NCBI GenBank assembly: GCA_020849855.1
Contig: JADZFO010000046.1
Location: forward strand, 37,985-101,984
Reading direction: 5' to 3'
Source: a bacterium
Lineage (GTDB): Bacteria > 4484-113 > JAFGCY01
Length of the DNA stretch: 64,000 nt
Every line of letters begins with the position of its first letter. Position 1 is the stretch's first letter. The notes beneath the pieces are model-generated. The model saw only the letters and a list, made by a program, of their open reading frames with translations, was not told the DNA's origin and searched no databases. The position numbers and the translations under genes are program-made. Shown here one piece after another: positions 48,840 through 57,982 of this stretch.

Positions 48840-50069
48840 ATGAAGCTGCGTTCAATCCGTGAAGCTGATCTGAAGGGCCGCAGGGTCCTGACCCGTGTTG
48901 ATTTCAACGTCCCGCTTTCTGCTGGCGAGGACGGCTCCGCCCATGTCGCCGACGACACCCGCATCCGCGCCGCTGTCCCGACACTGGCCTATATGCTGCA
49001 GCAGGGCGCGCGCCTGATCCTCTGCTCGCACCTCGGCCGGCCCAAGGGCGTGGACGACCATCTGCGCCTGGGGCCGGTGGCACCGGTGCTGGAGGAGCTG
49101 CTCAGCGCCGAGCTGCAAAGCGCCGGCGCCGCCCCGGTCCGCGTGCTGCGCCTTGGCGACTGCATCGGCCCGGAGGTTGAGGCTGCCATCGCTGCTGCCG
49201 CGCCGGACGAAGTGGTCCTGCTGGAGAATCTGCGCTTCCATCAGGGCGAAGAGGCCAACGACCCTGATTTCGTCTCCGCCCTGGCACAGCTGGCTGAGAT
49301 CTACTGCTCGGATGCCTTTGGCACCGTGCACCGGGCCCACGCCTCCACCGAGGGTGTGGCCCACAGGCTGCCGGCCTATGCCGGCTTTCTGGTGGAGAAA
49401 GAGGTCGCGGCCCTCAGCCGCATTGTGGAGAACCCGGCCAAGCCCTTTGTGCTGGTGATGGGCGGGGCGAAGATCAGCGACAAGATCGAGCTTCTGGAGA
49501 ACCTGATCCCCAAAGCCGACCGCGTGCTGATCGGCGGGGCGATGGCCAATACCTTCCTGCGCGCCCAGGGCTTTGAGACCGGTGCCAGCCTGGTGGAGGA
49601 AGGCCAGCTTGACACGGCGCGCCGCCTGATCGCCCTGGCTGATTCGCGCGACACACTGCTGCTGCTGCCGGTTGACTACATCGTCACCGACGATGTGCGC
49701 AACCCGCGCCGCGTCGACACACGCCTGGCGCATGAGATCCAGCGCGGCGACAGCGCCGCCGACATCGGCCCCAAGACGGCGTCCTCCTATGCCGACGCCA
49801 TCAGCGATGCGGCCACGGTCTTCTGGAACGGTCCGCTGGGCGTCTTTGAGGTGCAGCAGTTCAGTGCCGGCACCCTGGCTATCGCCAACGCCCTGGCCTC
49901 CATCTACGACAGTGCGATGACCGTGATCGGCGGCGGGGAAAGTGTGGAGGCCGCCAACCGCGCCGGCGTGGCCAGCCGGATCCACCACATCTCCACCGGC
50001 GGTGGCGCCAGCCTGGAGTATGTCGGCGGCGCGGAGCTGCCTGGAATCCAGGTGCTGCGGGCGGACTAG
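48840..50069 (+). CDS. pgk: Phosphoglycerate kinase
   Basis: A 409-residue enzyme of glycolysis that transfers phosphate from 1,3-bisphosphoglycerate to ADP. Family blocks are all present: VLTRVDFNVPLS, ILCSHLGRPKG, VVLLENLRFHQGEEANDP, AHRLPAYAGFLVEKEVAAL, FVLVMGGAKISDKIELLENL and VFWNGPLGVFEVQQF. The C-terminal nucleotide loop reads VIGGGESVEAANRAG and ISTGGGASLEYVGG; a Glu replaces the Asp of the usual GGGD. The start at 48840 has GAGGGGGT at the right distance. It stands alone here: no gapA or tpiA is adjacent, unlike many bacteria. Divergent from the DUF4331 pair. Confidence 0.97.
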   Translation: MKLRSIREADLKGRRVLTRVDFNVPLSAGEDGSAHVADDTRIRAAVPTLAYMLQQGARLILCSHLGRPKGVDDHLRLGPVAPVLEELLSAELQSAGAAPVRVLRLGDCIGPEVEAAIAAAAPDEVVLLENLRFHQGEEANDPDFVSALAQLAEIYCSDAFGTVHRAHASTEGVAHRLPAYAGFLVEKEVAALSRIVENPAKPFVLVMGGAKISDKIELLENLIPKADRVLIGGAMANTFLRAQGFETGASLVEEGQLDTARRLIALADSRDTLLLLPVDYIVTDDVRNPRRVDTRLAHEIQRGDSAADIGPKTASSYADAISDAATVFWNGPLGVFEVQQFSAGTLAIANALASIYDSAMTVIGGGESVEAANRAGVASRIHHISTGGGASLEYVGGAELPGIQVLRAD

Positions 50070-50246
50070 CAGGCCCAGCGGATACTGCGCAGGCCTGAAT
50101 ATGCCCACTGGCGTGTTAGTTAATGTCTATTGAGGAGCAGCCTCAGCGCGGTTAGAGTATGCCGCCCCACAAGCGGGGCGGCAATCTCTGCAGCGCCTGC
50201 CGCGGCGTCTGCGTGAACCTGGAGGCCGCGGCCCCTGCCGCGAAAC

Positions 50247-52556
50247 ATGATGCGCAAGCTGCTGAACACGAGCCTGTTGCTCGCCTTTATCCTCTTGTCC
50301 TGCCTGGGCCTTGGCGCCTGCGGAGCAGCTTCCGATCCGGATAGTCGCAGCACAGCGCCGGCCGGGAATCCTGCGCCCATGGCGGATGTCGATGTCGCAG
50401 GCGGCCTGCCAAGCTGGCCCAGTCCCGGCGAGCTGCCGCGCCACAGCAGCGGCGGACCTGAGGACTATCAGCGCTTGGTGACTGCGGACAGCTACAACTT
50501 CAACCTGCCCTACAGCAAGGTCAGCAGCGGCGGGGGCGGGGGCAAGACCGCATCCTCCCTGGGGTCAAGCCTCCTATTCAGTCCGGCTGCGCCGGCCGGG
50601 GCGCAGGGCCTGAGCGGCGCTGCCTACTGCTCATACGTTTTTTACGACGCTAAAGGTTACAGCGGTCCGAGCATCGTGCAGTATGCCTGGGTCAGCGCGC
50701 CTTCCGACTTTGGCCAGGCCTACATCGCCCTGTCCAACTTCGTTACCAACCGCTGGGACTGGTTCCCCATGGAAGCCGATGGCAGCACTGAGATCGGATC
50801 GTGGGATCCTTATGCCAAGGACGAGGTCGGCGCCCGCAACGCCTACATGTTTGTTGTTCTTCTGGGGCAGGAAGAAGCGGAGCTGGACTGGGTGCTGCAG
50901 GGCGGGCCGGCGGCATTCAATCTGGAAATCAGCACGGACATGATGGGTGATCCGGCGCTGAATGTGGCTCCGCTGAGTGTGGAGTTTGATGTCAGCTCGG
51001 CTCAGATCGTCGGAGGCAGTTTTGCCGGCTTCGACTGGGATTTCCAGAACGATGGCATCTGGGATGTCGAGGATGAGCAGGACGGGGTGGAGACCTTCAG
51101 CTATGTCCAGCCGGGCGAGTATGACTGCCTGGTGCGTATCCGCTCCGTTGACGGTCATGAGGATTACGACCTGCTGAGCTTCACCGTTGTCGACCCCAAC
51201 AACAGCCTGCCCACCGTTGTGCTGATCCCTGACGTTTACAACGGCGATGCGCCACTGCCGGTCAGCATCGACGCCAGCGCTTCGGTGGACAACGGGCAGA
51301 TCATCAACTGGGAATGGGATCTGGACAATGACGGAGTCTTCGAGCGCCATGGCCCCGGCCTGAACATGGTCGACCATATCTTCAACCGCTACGGAAAGAA
51401 CACGGTAACCCTGCGTGTAACAGACAATGACTACGCCAAGGCCAGCAACAGTGTGGATATCGAGCTGGCCACGGGTTGGCGCAGCACTCTGCTTGACACA
51501 GACATCTACCTCAGCGGCATGCCGGGTCTTTGCGTGGCCGGCAGCGGTCCCGCTGCACGGGCTTGTCTGCTCTATTCGAACTACCCCAGCGGCGACCTGT
51601 TCTTCAGCCGGGCGCAGGACGCCATGGGCAGCAGCTGGAGCGCGCCCCTGGCCCCGGCAGACAACAGCGCCCAGCTTGGCGAATGCTGCGACATGGTCTG
51701 GAACCCGGATCAACAGCGCCTGCAGATCGCCTTCACCAAGGTAGAGAACAGCACTTACAAGCTGCTCTTTGCAAACTCCAGCTTTCCAGACGGCAGCGGC
51801 TGGGACAGCCCGGTCGAGCCCGAAGCGGGGGCCAATCTGGGTTATCGCTTCAGCCTGGCATTGAGCTCAACTTCGCGCCCCATGCTGGGCTGCGTGCGCA
51901 ATGGCTCGGTCTCGGGGCTTGGCGAACTGTGCTTCCTGCAGGCAGGTAACAACGCGGGCACGGCCTGGAATGCAGCCCAGACCCTTTCCAGCGCGGGCGA
52001 CAGCGGCCAGTTCTACAGCCTGGAGCTGCAGGATGCTGCCTCATTCCCCCTGCTGGTCTTCGCCCATAACAACAACGAGGGCCAGCACTTCGGCTGCTTA
52101 AGGGCCAGCAGCACCGATGGCTCCAGCTGGAACGGCGAACAGCTGCTGCTGGACGGAAAGCAGGGCCGCGCCAGCTGCCAGATTGTCCAGGGCCGGCCTG
52201 CCCTGGCCCTCGGCGGGATCGGCTCCAGCGCCAGCCTGCTTTACATGCGCAGCAGTGACAGCAGCGGCGCTGGCTGGCCGGCTGCGCAGGAGCTGGTGGC
52301 GGAGGGCTATGGCGGCGCAGCGTCGATGGCGCTGATCTACGGCGCTCCGGCAGTTGCCTTCAACTCCTTTAACGATGGCGCTGTAAAGTTCATCCAGGCC
52401 ATGGACAGCGCCGGCAGCAGCTGGTTCGCGCCGCAGGTAGTGGACAGCACCGAATACACAAGTGACTACTGCGCTCTGGCTTCATGCAACAACGCGCCGG
52501 TGATTGTCTACAACACCGGCAGCGGCAAGCTTTACGGCGCCTGGTACCAGAACTAG
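50247..52556 (+). CDS. PKD-domain lipoprotein with propeller-like repeats
   Basis: A 769-residue exported protein. The N-terminus is a lipoprotein signal (LLNTSLLLAFILLSCLGLGA then C, lipobox LGAC) with a Ser/Asp-rich tether. Two PKD-type Ig domains lie at about 240-315 (GFDWDFQNDGIWD ... YVQPGEYDCLVRI) and 325-410 (INWEWDLDNDGVFERHG ... YGKNTVTLRVTDND). The rest repeats a short motif, (S/G)SxW.xxQ: SGWDSPVEPEAG, SSWNGEQLLLDG, AGWPAAQELVAEG and SSWFAPQVVDS, at intervals of 60-70 residues, which suggests a beta-propeller of the BNR/sialidase kind. Likely a surface protein binding glycans or proteins. No Shine-Dalgarno site is clear; ATG at 50250 is also possible. Confidence 0.8.
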   Translation: MMRKLLNTSLLLAFILLSCLGLGACGAASDPDSRSTAPAGNPAPMADVDVAGGLPSWPSPGELPRHSSGGPEDYQRLVTADSYNFNLPYSKVSSGGGGGKTASSLGSSLLFSPAAPAGAQGLSGAAYCSYVFYDAKGYSGPSIVQYAWVSAPSDFGQAYIALSNFVTNRWDWFPMEADGSTEIGSWDPYAKDEVGARNAYMFVVLLGQEEAELDWVLQGGPAAFNLEISTDMMGDPALNVAPLSVEFDVSSAQIVGGSFAGFDWDFQNDGIWDVEDEQDGVETFSYVQPGEYDCLVRIRSVDGHEDYDLLSFTVVDPNNSLPTVVLIPDVYNGDAPLPVSIDASASVDNGQIINWEWDLDNDGVFERHGPGLNMVDHIFNRYGKNTVTLRVTDNDYAKASNSVDIELATGWRSTLLDTDIYLSGMPGLCVAGSGPAARACLLYSNYPSGDLFFSRAQDAMGSSWSAPLAPADNSAQLGECCDMVWNPDQQRLQIAFTKVENSTYKLLFANSSFPDGSGWDSPVEPEAGANLGYRFSLALSSTSRPMLGCVRNGSVSGLGELCFLQAGNNAGTAWNAAQTLSSAGDSGQFYSLELQDAASFPLLVFAHNNNEGQHFGCLRASSTDGSSWNGEQLLLDGKQGRASCQIVQGRPALALGGIGSSASLLYMRSSDSSGAGWPAAQELVAEGYGGAASMALIYGAPAVAFNSFNDGAVKFIQAMDSAGSSWFAPQVVDSTEYTSDYCALASCNNAPVIVYNTGSGKLYGAWYQN

Positions 52557-52568
52557 CAGACTGCGGCG

Positions 52569-53159
52569 CTACATCCCGGCGGTGGGCTCGATGCTCTCAT
52601 CGTTGTTCTGCAGCAGCGGGAACATGTGCCAGATGGAGCAGAAGTCGTCGCCGGGGCCAAAGATTGCCGCGTTGTGGCGCATGAGCTGGCCGTCCTGGCG
52701 GTAGATGCTGCTCAGGCCGGGCCACCAGCCCCCCGGTGCGCCATCAGCGCCCGGCGCGTCCTGGAAGCCCAGGTCGGCAAACAGGCTGGTCCCCCGGGCT
52801 GTCGCCATCGGGAAGGTCCAGCCGCGCTTCTGCATACCGGCCAGCTGCTGGTCCGGGCGGTCGTTGCTGAGCAGGACAAAACCGCTGCGCTTGGCCAGAT
52901 AGCGCCACAGGCTGTTGAAGCCGTCCGCCCACATGGTGCAGTAAGGGCAGGCAAAGCCCATGTTATGGATCAGGATGAGCTGGTCGTTGACCCCGACGAA
53001 GTCAGAAAGCCGGCAGGCCGAACCGTCCGGACGGGTCAGCTCATAGTCCTGCACCGGCATCGCGGCCAGGCCCTGACGCATGGCGTTGATCTCGCTGCGC
53101 AGCTGCTGGATCTGCGCTTCCTTCTCTTCTATCTGCGGACTGCTTATTGTTGACTGCAT
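52569..53159 (-). CDS. DUF899-type thioredoxin-like protein
   Basis: A 196-residue protein with an N-terminal coiled helix (EEKEAQIQQLRSEINAMRQG) and a thioredoxin-like fold bearing FACPYCTMWADGFN, the CxxC motif region of the DUF899 family. Other family blocks follow: RPDQQLAGMQKRGWTFPM and PGLSSIYRQDGQLMRHNAAI then FGPGDDF. Such proteins are thought to act in redox handling, though few are studied. TATACT followed by GCCGCC and the ATG makes the transcript leaderless. Its 3' end lies 12 nt from the convergent PKD protein gene. Confidence 0.85.
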   Translation of the reverse strand: MQSTISSPQIEEKEAQIQQLRSEINAMRQGLAAMPVQDYELTRPDGSACRLSDFVGVNDQLILIHNMGFACPYCTMWADGFNSLWRYLAKRSGFVLLSNDRPDQQLAGMQKRGWTFPMATARGTSLFADLGFQDAPGADGAPGGWWPGLSSIYRQDGQLMRHNAAIFGPGDDFCSIWHMFPLLQNNDESIEPTAGM

Positions 53160-53165
53160 GGCGGC

Positions 53166-53171
53166 AGTATA
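53166..53171 (-). promoter_or_regulatory. -10 element of leaderless promoter (DUF899 gene)
   Basis: TATACT on the minus strand, six nucleotides (GCCGCC) before the ATG at 53159. Confidence 0.5.
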
Positions 53172-53236
53172 ACACTAAACCAGATGGTTGAGCTTTTGAC
53201 CGAGCAAAAGATACAGAAAATGCGGCTGGCCTGCGG

Positions 53237-54463
53237 CTAAAGCAGCCCGGCGGCTTCCTGCAGCGAAGCTATGCAGTAGTCGACTTCCTCTTCGGTGTTG
53301 AAGTAGCCCAGGCTCAGTCGCAGAGTGCCGCCGCGGCCGCTGCTGCCAAAGAAGCTGTGGGCCGTCGGGGCGCAGTGCAGCCCGGCGCGGCAGGAAATGC
53401 TGTAGTGGTTGCTCAGGATCTGGCCCAGCACCAGGGGGTCAAGCTGGCGGCCGTCAGCGCTGTCCAGGGTGAAAGAGAGCAGATGCCCCGCGCTGGCCGG
53501 GGGGGTGTCCTCGGCCCAGGGGCCGATCAGACGCAGGCCGGGCACAGCGCGCAGGCCCCGGGCCAGCCGCGCCGTCAGGGCGGCGCAGCGCTGCTCCACG
53601 ACCGCAATGCCGGTCTGCTCGAACCAGTCCAGGGCGGCATCCAAACCGATGATCCCCGGCACATTCGGCGTGCCGCTTTCAAAGCGCATCGGCCGCTCCT
53701 CCGGCTGGGTCAGCAGCTCGCTCTTGTAGCCCGTGCCGCCGATGCGCCAGGGGGGCAGGTCGAAGTCGCGGCGCACATACAGCACGCCCAGTCCCGGCAG
53801 GCTGAAAAGTGCCTTGTGCGCCGGCTGGGCCATGACATCACAGCCAATCGCCAGCACATCCACCCTGTGGCTGCCGCTGGCCTGGCTGGCATCCAGCAGA
53901 TATGGCAGGCCCAGCTCGCGGCAGACCGCGCCGATCGCCTCGACCGGCTGCACTGTCGCGCTGACGTTGCTGATCCAGTTGATGGCGACAAGACAGGTGT
54001 TGTCCCGGCGCAGGGCGCTGATCGCCTGCGGGTCGACACGGCCCAGGCTGTCCGCGGGCAGAGTTTCAAAGCTCACCCCACGGCTGGCGGCCATCGCTTG
54101 CAGCGGCCGCATCACGCTGTGGTGCTCCAGCGGGCTGACCAGCACATGCCCACCGGGCTTTACCATGCCGCTGAGCGCCAGATTCAGGCCGTCGGTGGCG
54201 CTGTAGGTATAAACAATCTCTTCGGGATACTGCGCCCCAAGGAAGCGCGTCAGCTTGACCCGGCAGCGCCGCAGCACCTCATCGGCCCGGAAAGGCGCGC
54301 TGTGGTTGGAGCGCTGCACCGTCAGGCTGTGGCCCATAGCCTCGCGCACGGCGCTCAGCACCGCCTCGGGCTTGGGAAAGCTGGTGGCGGCATTATCCAG
54401 ATAGACCAGCTCGCGGGCCTGCCGGGGCAACGCCTGTGTCTGGCTTGAAGTCAGGGTATCCAT
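53237..54463 (-). CDS. Cysteine desulfurase-family aminotransferase (class V)
   Basis: A 408-residue PLP enzyme of the NifS/SufS/Csd group. It opens with ELVYLDNAATSFPKPEAV; then HSVMRPLQAMAASRGVSFET, INWISNVSATVQPVEAIG, and the PLP lysine in MAQPAHKALFSLPGLGVLYV. The catalytic loop reads ISCRAGLHCAPTAHSFFG, with the active cysteine in the RAGLHCA context of SufS-like (group II) enzymes. It removes sulfur from cysteine to give alanine and a persulfide for Fe-S clusters or thio-cofactors. No iscU, sufE or sufU gene is adjacent, so its acceptor is unclear. TATAAC lies ten nucleotides before the ATG. The next gene upstream is a divergent thioredoxin-like protein. Confidence 0.92.
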   Translation of the reverse strand: MDTLTSSQTQALPRQARELVYLDNAATSFPKPEAVLSAVREAMGHSLTVQRSNHSAPFRADEVLRRCRVKLTRFLGAQYPEEIVYTYSATDGLNLALSGMVKPGGHVLVSPLEHHSVMRPLQAMAASRGVSFETLPADSLGRVDPQAISALRRDNTCLVAINWISNVSATVQPVEAIGAVCRELGLPYLLDASQASGSHRVDVLAIGCDVMAQPAHKALFSLPGLGVLYVRRDFDLPPWRIGGTGYKSELLTQPEERPMRFESGTPNVPGIIGLDAALDWFEQTGIAVVEQRCAALTARLARGLRAVPGLRLIGPWAEDTPPASAGHLLSFTLDSADGRQLDPLVLGQILSNHYSISCRAGLHCAPTAHSFFGSSGRGGTLRLSLGYFNTEEEVDYCIASLQEAAGLL

Positions 54464-54502
54464 CTACCGCCAAGTTATACCAAGCACCGCGAACGGCAGG
54501 CC

Positions 54503-54508
54503 TATAAT
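54503..54508 (+). promoter_or_regulatory. -10 element of the TlpA-like gene
   Basis: Consensus TATAAT in the short divergent interval between the cysteine desulfurase and TlpA-like genes. Confidence 0.45.
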
Positions 54509-54568
54509 CTCAGTCTGCCGGGCTTGCCATGGAGCGAAGCTACAGCAGCTTTTCCCCGTCTGGAGGGT

Positions 54569-55636
54569 ATGAGAGCAATGCAATTGATCAGACTGGCCGG
54601 GGCGGCCCTTTTTGCCGCCTGCCTGAGCCTTGTTTTCGCGACAGTCCCGCAGAGGGCCAGCGCGCAGTTCCCGCTGGCCGGCCAGAGCGCCCCTGAGCTC
54701 AGCGGCCACGACCTGGTGGCCGGCGCCCCGGCCAAGCTTTCCGACCTGCGCGGCAAGTGGGTGCTGCTGGATTTCTGGGCCACCTGGTGCGGCCCCTGCA
54801 TGGAAAAGCTCCCCGAGCTGATTTCCTCGGCCAAGCCCTACCGCGATGAAGGCCGCCTGGCGGTCTTCAGCCTCAGCGCCGACCGCCCGGAGACCCTCGA
54901 GCGCCTGCGGGAGGCCATCACCGCCCAGGGCATTGACTTCCCGGTGCTGCTGCCGGCCAGTGAAGGCGATGCCGCGATGCTGCAGAACTGGGCGGTCAGC
55001 ACCATCCCCGCTACCTTCCTGATCGACCCGCAGGGGCGCATCGCCGCCCGCGACCTGCAATTCGAGCGCGTTGACGCGGTGCTGTCATATTTCCTCAGCG
55101 AGCAGCGGCCCCTGCTGAGCCTCTCGGCCAGCCATAAGGTCCTGCCGGACGGCGCCATTGAGGTCAAGGCGGAGGTTAAGAGCAGCAACGGCACCGTGCC
55201 CGCGGACCCGCTGAAGCTGAGCCTGAACCTGGCCTGGGACGAGTGGGTTTACGGCACGGAAGAAGGCCAGAAGGAGCTGGTGGTGGACTATGTTGAGCAT
55301 GTGGAGCCGGATTTTGCGCTGGGCAGCCTGAGCCTGGCGAAGGACGGCAGCGGCAGCTACAGCTTCACCATCCCGGCCAACGCGAAGATGGGCGCCTTCT
55401 TCTATGGCATCTCGCTGGACCTGCCCGGCAGTGAGGGCCAGGGCTCCGACGGCGCTTCGCCGCTGCGCCAGTGGATGCAAAGCGAATATGAATATCTCGT
55501 GGAGCCCGTCTGGGCTCCCGACCCGCAGGATGAATTTGACGAGATGCTGCCGCCGGACGCCGACCCGGCCCTGGCGGAGGCCGAGGACCTGACCGAACGG
55601 CCGATGCCCGAGGAGCGCGCCGTTCCCCGCGCCTAG
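54569..55636 (+). CDS. TlpA-type periplasmic thioredoxin with an extra C-terminal domain
   Basis: About 355 residues. The start at 54569 follows GGAGGG (a second ATG at 54578 is possible). A signal peptide (LIRLAGAALFAACLSLVFAT) leads to a thioredoxin domain of the AhpC/TSA-TlpA type: SAPELSGHDLVAGAPAKLSD, the active site DFWATWCGPCMEKLPELI, and the cis-Pro loop VSTIPATFLIDPQGRIAARD. Both active cysteines are present. A further domain of about 170 residues follows, with beta-strand patterns (LSLSASHKVLPDGAIEVKAE, GSYSFTIPANAKMGAFFYG) and an acidic end. This resembles the thiol-disulfide immunoglobulin-like domains next to DsbD or the TlpA-DUF4369 proteins. Expected role: disulfide reduction in the periplasm. 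Confidence 0.88.
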   Translation: MRAMQLIRLAGAALFAACLSLVFATVPQRASAQFPLAGQSAPELSGHDLVAGAPAKLSDLRGKWVLLDFWATWCGPCMEKLPELISSAKPYRDEGRLAVFSLSADRPETLERLREAITAQGIDFPVLLPASEGDAAMLQNWAVSTIPATFLIDPQGRIAARDLQFERVDAVLSYFLSEQRPLLSLSASHKVLPDGAIEVKAEVKSSNGTVPADPLKLSLNLAWDEWVYGTEEGQKELVVDYVEHVEPDFALGSLSLAKDGSGSYSFTIPANAKMGAFFYGISLDLPGSEGQGSDGASPLRQWMQSEYEYLVEPVWAPDPQDEFDEMLPPDADPALAEAEDLTERPMPEERAVPRA

Positions 55637-55707
55637 GCGCAGCGCCACAACAGGCTGCGGGCTGAACTGCAACCGCTCTTGCCCGTCCTGCTGAGGTGGG
55701 GCTGGGA

Positions 55708-55713
55708 TACAAT
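55708..55713 (+). promoter_or_regulatory. -10 element of leaderless promoter (FGE-like gene)
   Basis: TACAAT, six nucleotides (CGGCTG), then the GTG at 55720. Confidence 0.5.
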
Positions 55714-55719
55714 CGGCTG

Positions 55720-57936
55720 GTGCTGGGAAGGCGATCAGGTTTTATGCTGCTGGCGCTGCTGCTGGCCCTGCTGCTGCAGGGCGGCCCGCAGTGCGCCCGC
55801 GGTCAGGGCGGCGCAGAGCCCCTGGCCAGCGACAACTTCGCTCACAGCTATGCCGGGGGCGAGGTCAGCCTCGACACCGCGATAAGCCTCTCCGGCCGCC
55901 TGGCCCCGGGCCAGGTGGTGACCCTGGAGCTTTATCTGGACTCGGCGATCAGCCCGGCCGCCGGGATGCAGGACGCGCAGGCGGCCATGCTCAATGGAGC
56001 GGTCTACGTGGGCCTGCCGCCGGGCCTCGACCCGGCCGGCAAGCTGCGGATCTCCTATTTCAATCCAGATTCGGGCAAGTACGAATACGCCTACAGTTCT
56101 GACTACGCCAAGGCCCGCAGCATGAGCCAGCTGGGCCCGGCGCAGGCGGACGCCCAGAGCGGCGATCCGCAAAAGGTCCTTTCCGGCCTTGGAACACTTA
56201 GCCGCGCCTTCGACCCGGCGCTGAAGGTCAGCGGGCCGGCCGACCCGCGCCTGAGCGGCGAGGACCGCAGCTACAGCATCAGCGGCATCAGCTGGCTTCT
56301 GCCCTGCAATGTGGCCTTCAAGCCCCTGGTGGACCCCTTTGACCCGGCCGAGAGCCTGCAGCAGCAGACCCGGCTGAAAATCGCCGTACCAATCAAGGTC
56401 AGCAGCCCCTCCCTGGGCCAGCCGGTGATGGTCTATGCGGCCGGCCTGAGCATTGGCGTGGTGAAGACGGAGCTGCCGGCCGACCAGATCCCGGCGAATG
56501 CCTATCCTCTGGCGCCCCTGCCGGAGCCGAAAGCGGATGCCGGGGCCGAAGCCGCCGGGGCGCAAAAGACGGATACTGCCGCAGACAGCGGAGGCGAGGA
56601 AGACGATGGCGCCAGGCCTGCCCAGCGTGGCAGAGGCAATGCCCGGGCAGACAAAGGCAAGAAGGAGGAGGCCGAGCCAGCCCCGCCAGCGCCTGTGCCG
56701 GTGCTGCTGTATGGCTGCCGCTGGGCGCACTGGGAACTGGCAGTGACCCTCGACGAGGCCCTGGCCCCGGAGAAGCTGCGCTCTGACCCGGAAAACCTCC
56801 TCCCCCCCCTCCCCGGCCTCAGCCCGGCGGCGGATATCGAGCCCTATCAGGACAGACCGGCAAGTGCCGGCAACAGCTCCGCGGGCGCTGCGACTGAACC
56901 GGGCGAGAGCCCGACCAGCCTCGATGAACTGCTGGCCGCGGCGGATGGCGGCGGTCAGGAGCAGGACGCAGCGGCCAGCGCAGGCGCAGAAGACAGCGCG
57001 GAAGCTGAAAGCAGCGCTTCAGACAGCACCGATGTGGGAAGCGCCGCCGAGGACAGCCAGGCGGAAGACAGCGGCGCGGATGGCGCCGGTGCGCGTGAAG
57101 TGGAGCCCGGCACCATCAGCGCCGGCCCCAGCGAATACCGCGTCGCGCTCAAGCCAATCTCCGGCTTCGACCCCGACACCTATGTCCAGAGCGGCTCATC
57201 GGTTTACCAGCCGGCGGGCGGCCCGGCGCGCAGCAACAGTGGGCGTTATCCCGGCGCCGGGGCCTACTCCGGCGGCGCGGAGCTTAGCGAGATGCTGCTG
57301 GTAGCGGGCGGCGAGTTCCTGATGGGCACCCCGGACAAGCAGATCGGCGACAAGGACGAGAAGCCGCAGCACAAGGTCAGCCTGCCGGACTTCTACATTG
57401 ACAAGTACCCGGTGACCAACCGGCAGTTCTACAGCTTTGTGCTGGCCGCGGGCTACAAGCCGGAAGGCAACTGGGACAAGTACTACTCCCCGGAGACCGC
57501 CGACCTGCCAGTGATGGCCGTGTCCTGGGCGGACGCCAATGCCTTTGCGCGCTGGGCCGGCAAGCGCCTGCCGACCGAGGCCGAGTGGGAGAAGGCCGCG
57601 CGCGGCAGCGACGGACGGACCTATCCCTGGGGCGAGGACTGGAGCGGCACGATCCTGCCGCGCAGCGATGACAACATCTTCGAGGTAGTCGGCGCCCGGG
57701 ACAACGTCAGCCCCTGCGGCGCTGTGGATATGGTCGGCGTGATCTGGCAATGGACCTCCAGCAGCTATACCCCGACATATCCTTACGACCCGCGGGCCGG
57801 CGGCGACAAGAAGGTGCTGCGCGGCGGGGCCTACAGCAACGGCCGCAACATCGTGCGCTGCGCCAACCGCTACGCCGAAAGCCCCAATGTGGCGCTGGCA
57901 ACCTTCGGGTTCAGATGCGCCAGGGACAGTAAGTAA
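55720..57936 (+). CDS. Exported protein with C-terminal formylglycine-enzyme-like domain
   Basis: A 738-residue protein if it starts at the GTG at 55720, which sits six nucleotides after TACAAT; a GTG at 55696 and an ATG at 55744 are alternatives. The N-terminus is a signal peptide (FMLLALLLALLLQGGPQCAR). The first 240 residues look like a beta-rich carbohydrate or adhesion domain. Two low-complexity regions follow, rich in Ala, Glu, Asp, Ser and Pro (about 275-325 and 385-470). The last 220 residues are an FGE-sulfatase/SUMF1 domain: MLLVAGGEFLMGTPDKQIG, FYIDKYPVTNRQFYSFV, LPVMAVSWADANAFARWAG, KRLPTEAEWEKAARG and VLRGGAYSNGR. Domains of this type often bind ligands rather than make formylglycine; the copper-binding cysteines of true FGE are not obvious. 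Likely an envelope protein. Confidence 0.85.
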   Translation: MLGRRSGFMLLALLLALLLQGGPQCARGQGGAEPLASDNFAHSYAGGEVSLDTAISLSGRLAPGQVVTLELYLDSAISPAAGMQDAQAAMLNGAVYVGLPPGLDPAGKLRISYFNPDSGKYEYAYSSDYAKARSMSQLGPAQADAQSGDPQKVLSGLGTLSRAFDPALKVSGPADPRLSGEDRSYSISGISWLLPCNVAFKPLVDPFDPAESLQQQTRLKIAVPIKVSSPSLGQPVMVYAAGLSIGVVKTELPADQIPANAYPLAPLPEPKADAGAEAAGAQKTDTAADSGGEEDDGARPAQRGRGNARADKGKKEEAEPAPPAPVPVLLYGCRWAHWELAVTLDEALAPEKLRSDPENLLPPLPGLSPAADIEPYQDRPASAGNSSAGAATEPGESPTSLDELLAAADGGGQEQDAAASAGAEDSAEAESSASDSTDVGSAAEDSQAEDSGADGAGAREVEPGTISAGPSEYRVALKPISGFDPDTYVQSGSSVYQPAGGPARSNSGRYPGAGAYSGGAELSEMLLVAGGEFLMGTPDKQIGDKDEKPQHKVSLPDFYIDKYPVTNRQFYSFVLAAGYKPEGNWDKYYSPETADLPVMAVSWADANAFARWAGKRLPTEAEWEKAARGSDGRTYPWGEDWSGTILPRSDDNIFEVVGARDNVSPCGAVDMVGVIWQWTSSSYTPTYPYDPRAGGDKKVLRGGAYSNGRNIVRCANRYAESPNVALATFGFRCARDSK

Positions 57937-57982
57937 GGCTCTGGCCCGAAGCCGGCGGCTCCACCAGCCGGTGACGCGCTGA

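Noticed and set aside
49930-49950. Inactive Pgk because the GGGD loop has Glu in place of Asp
   Set aside because: Asp to Glu is conservative and all other blocks are intact; not enough to claim loss of function.
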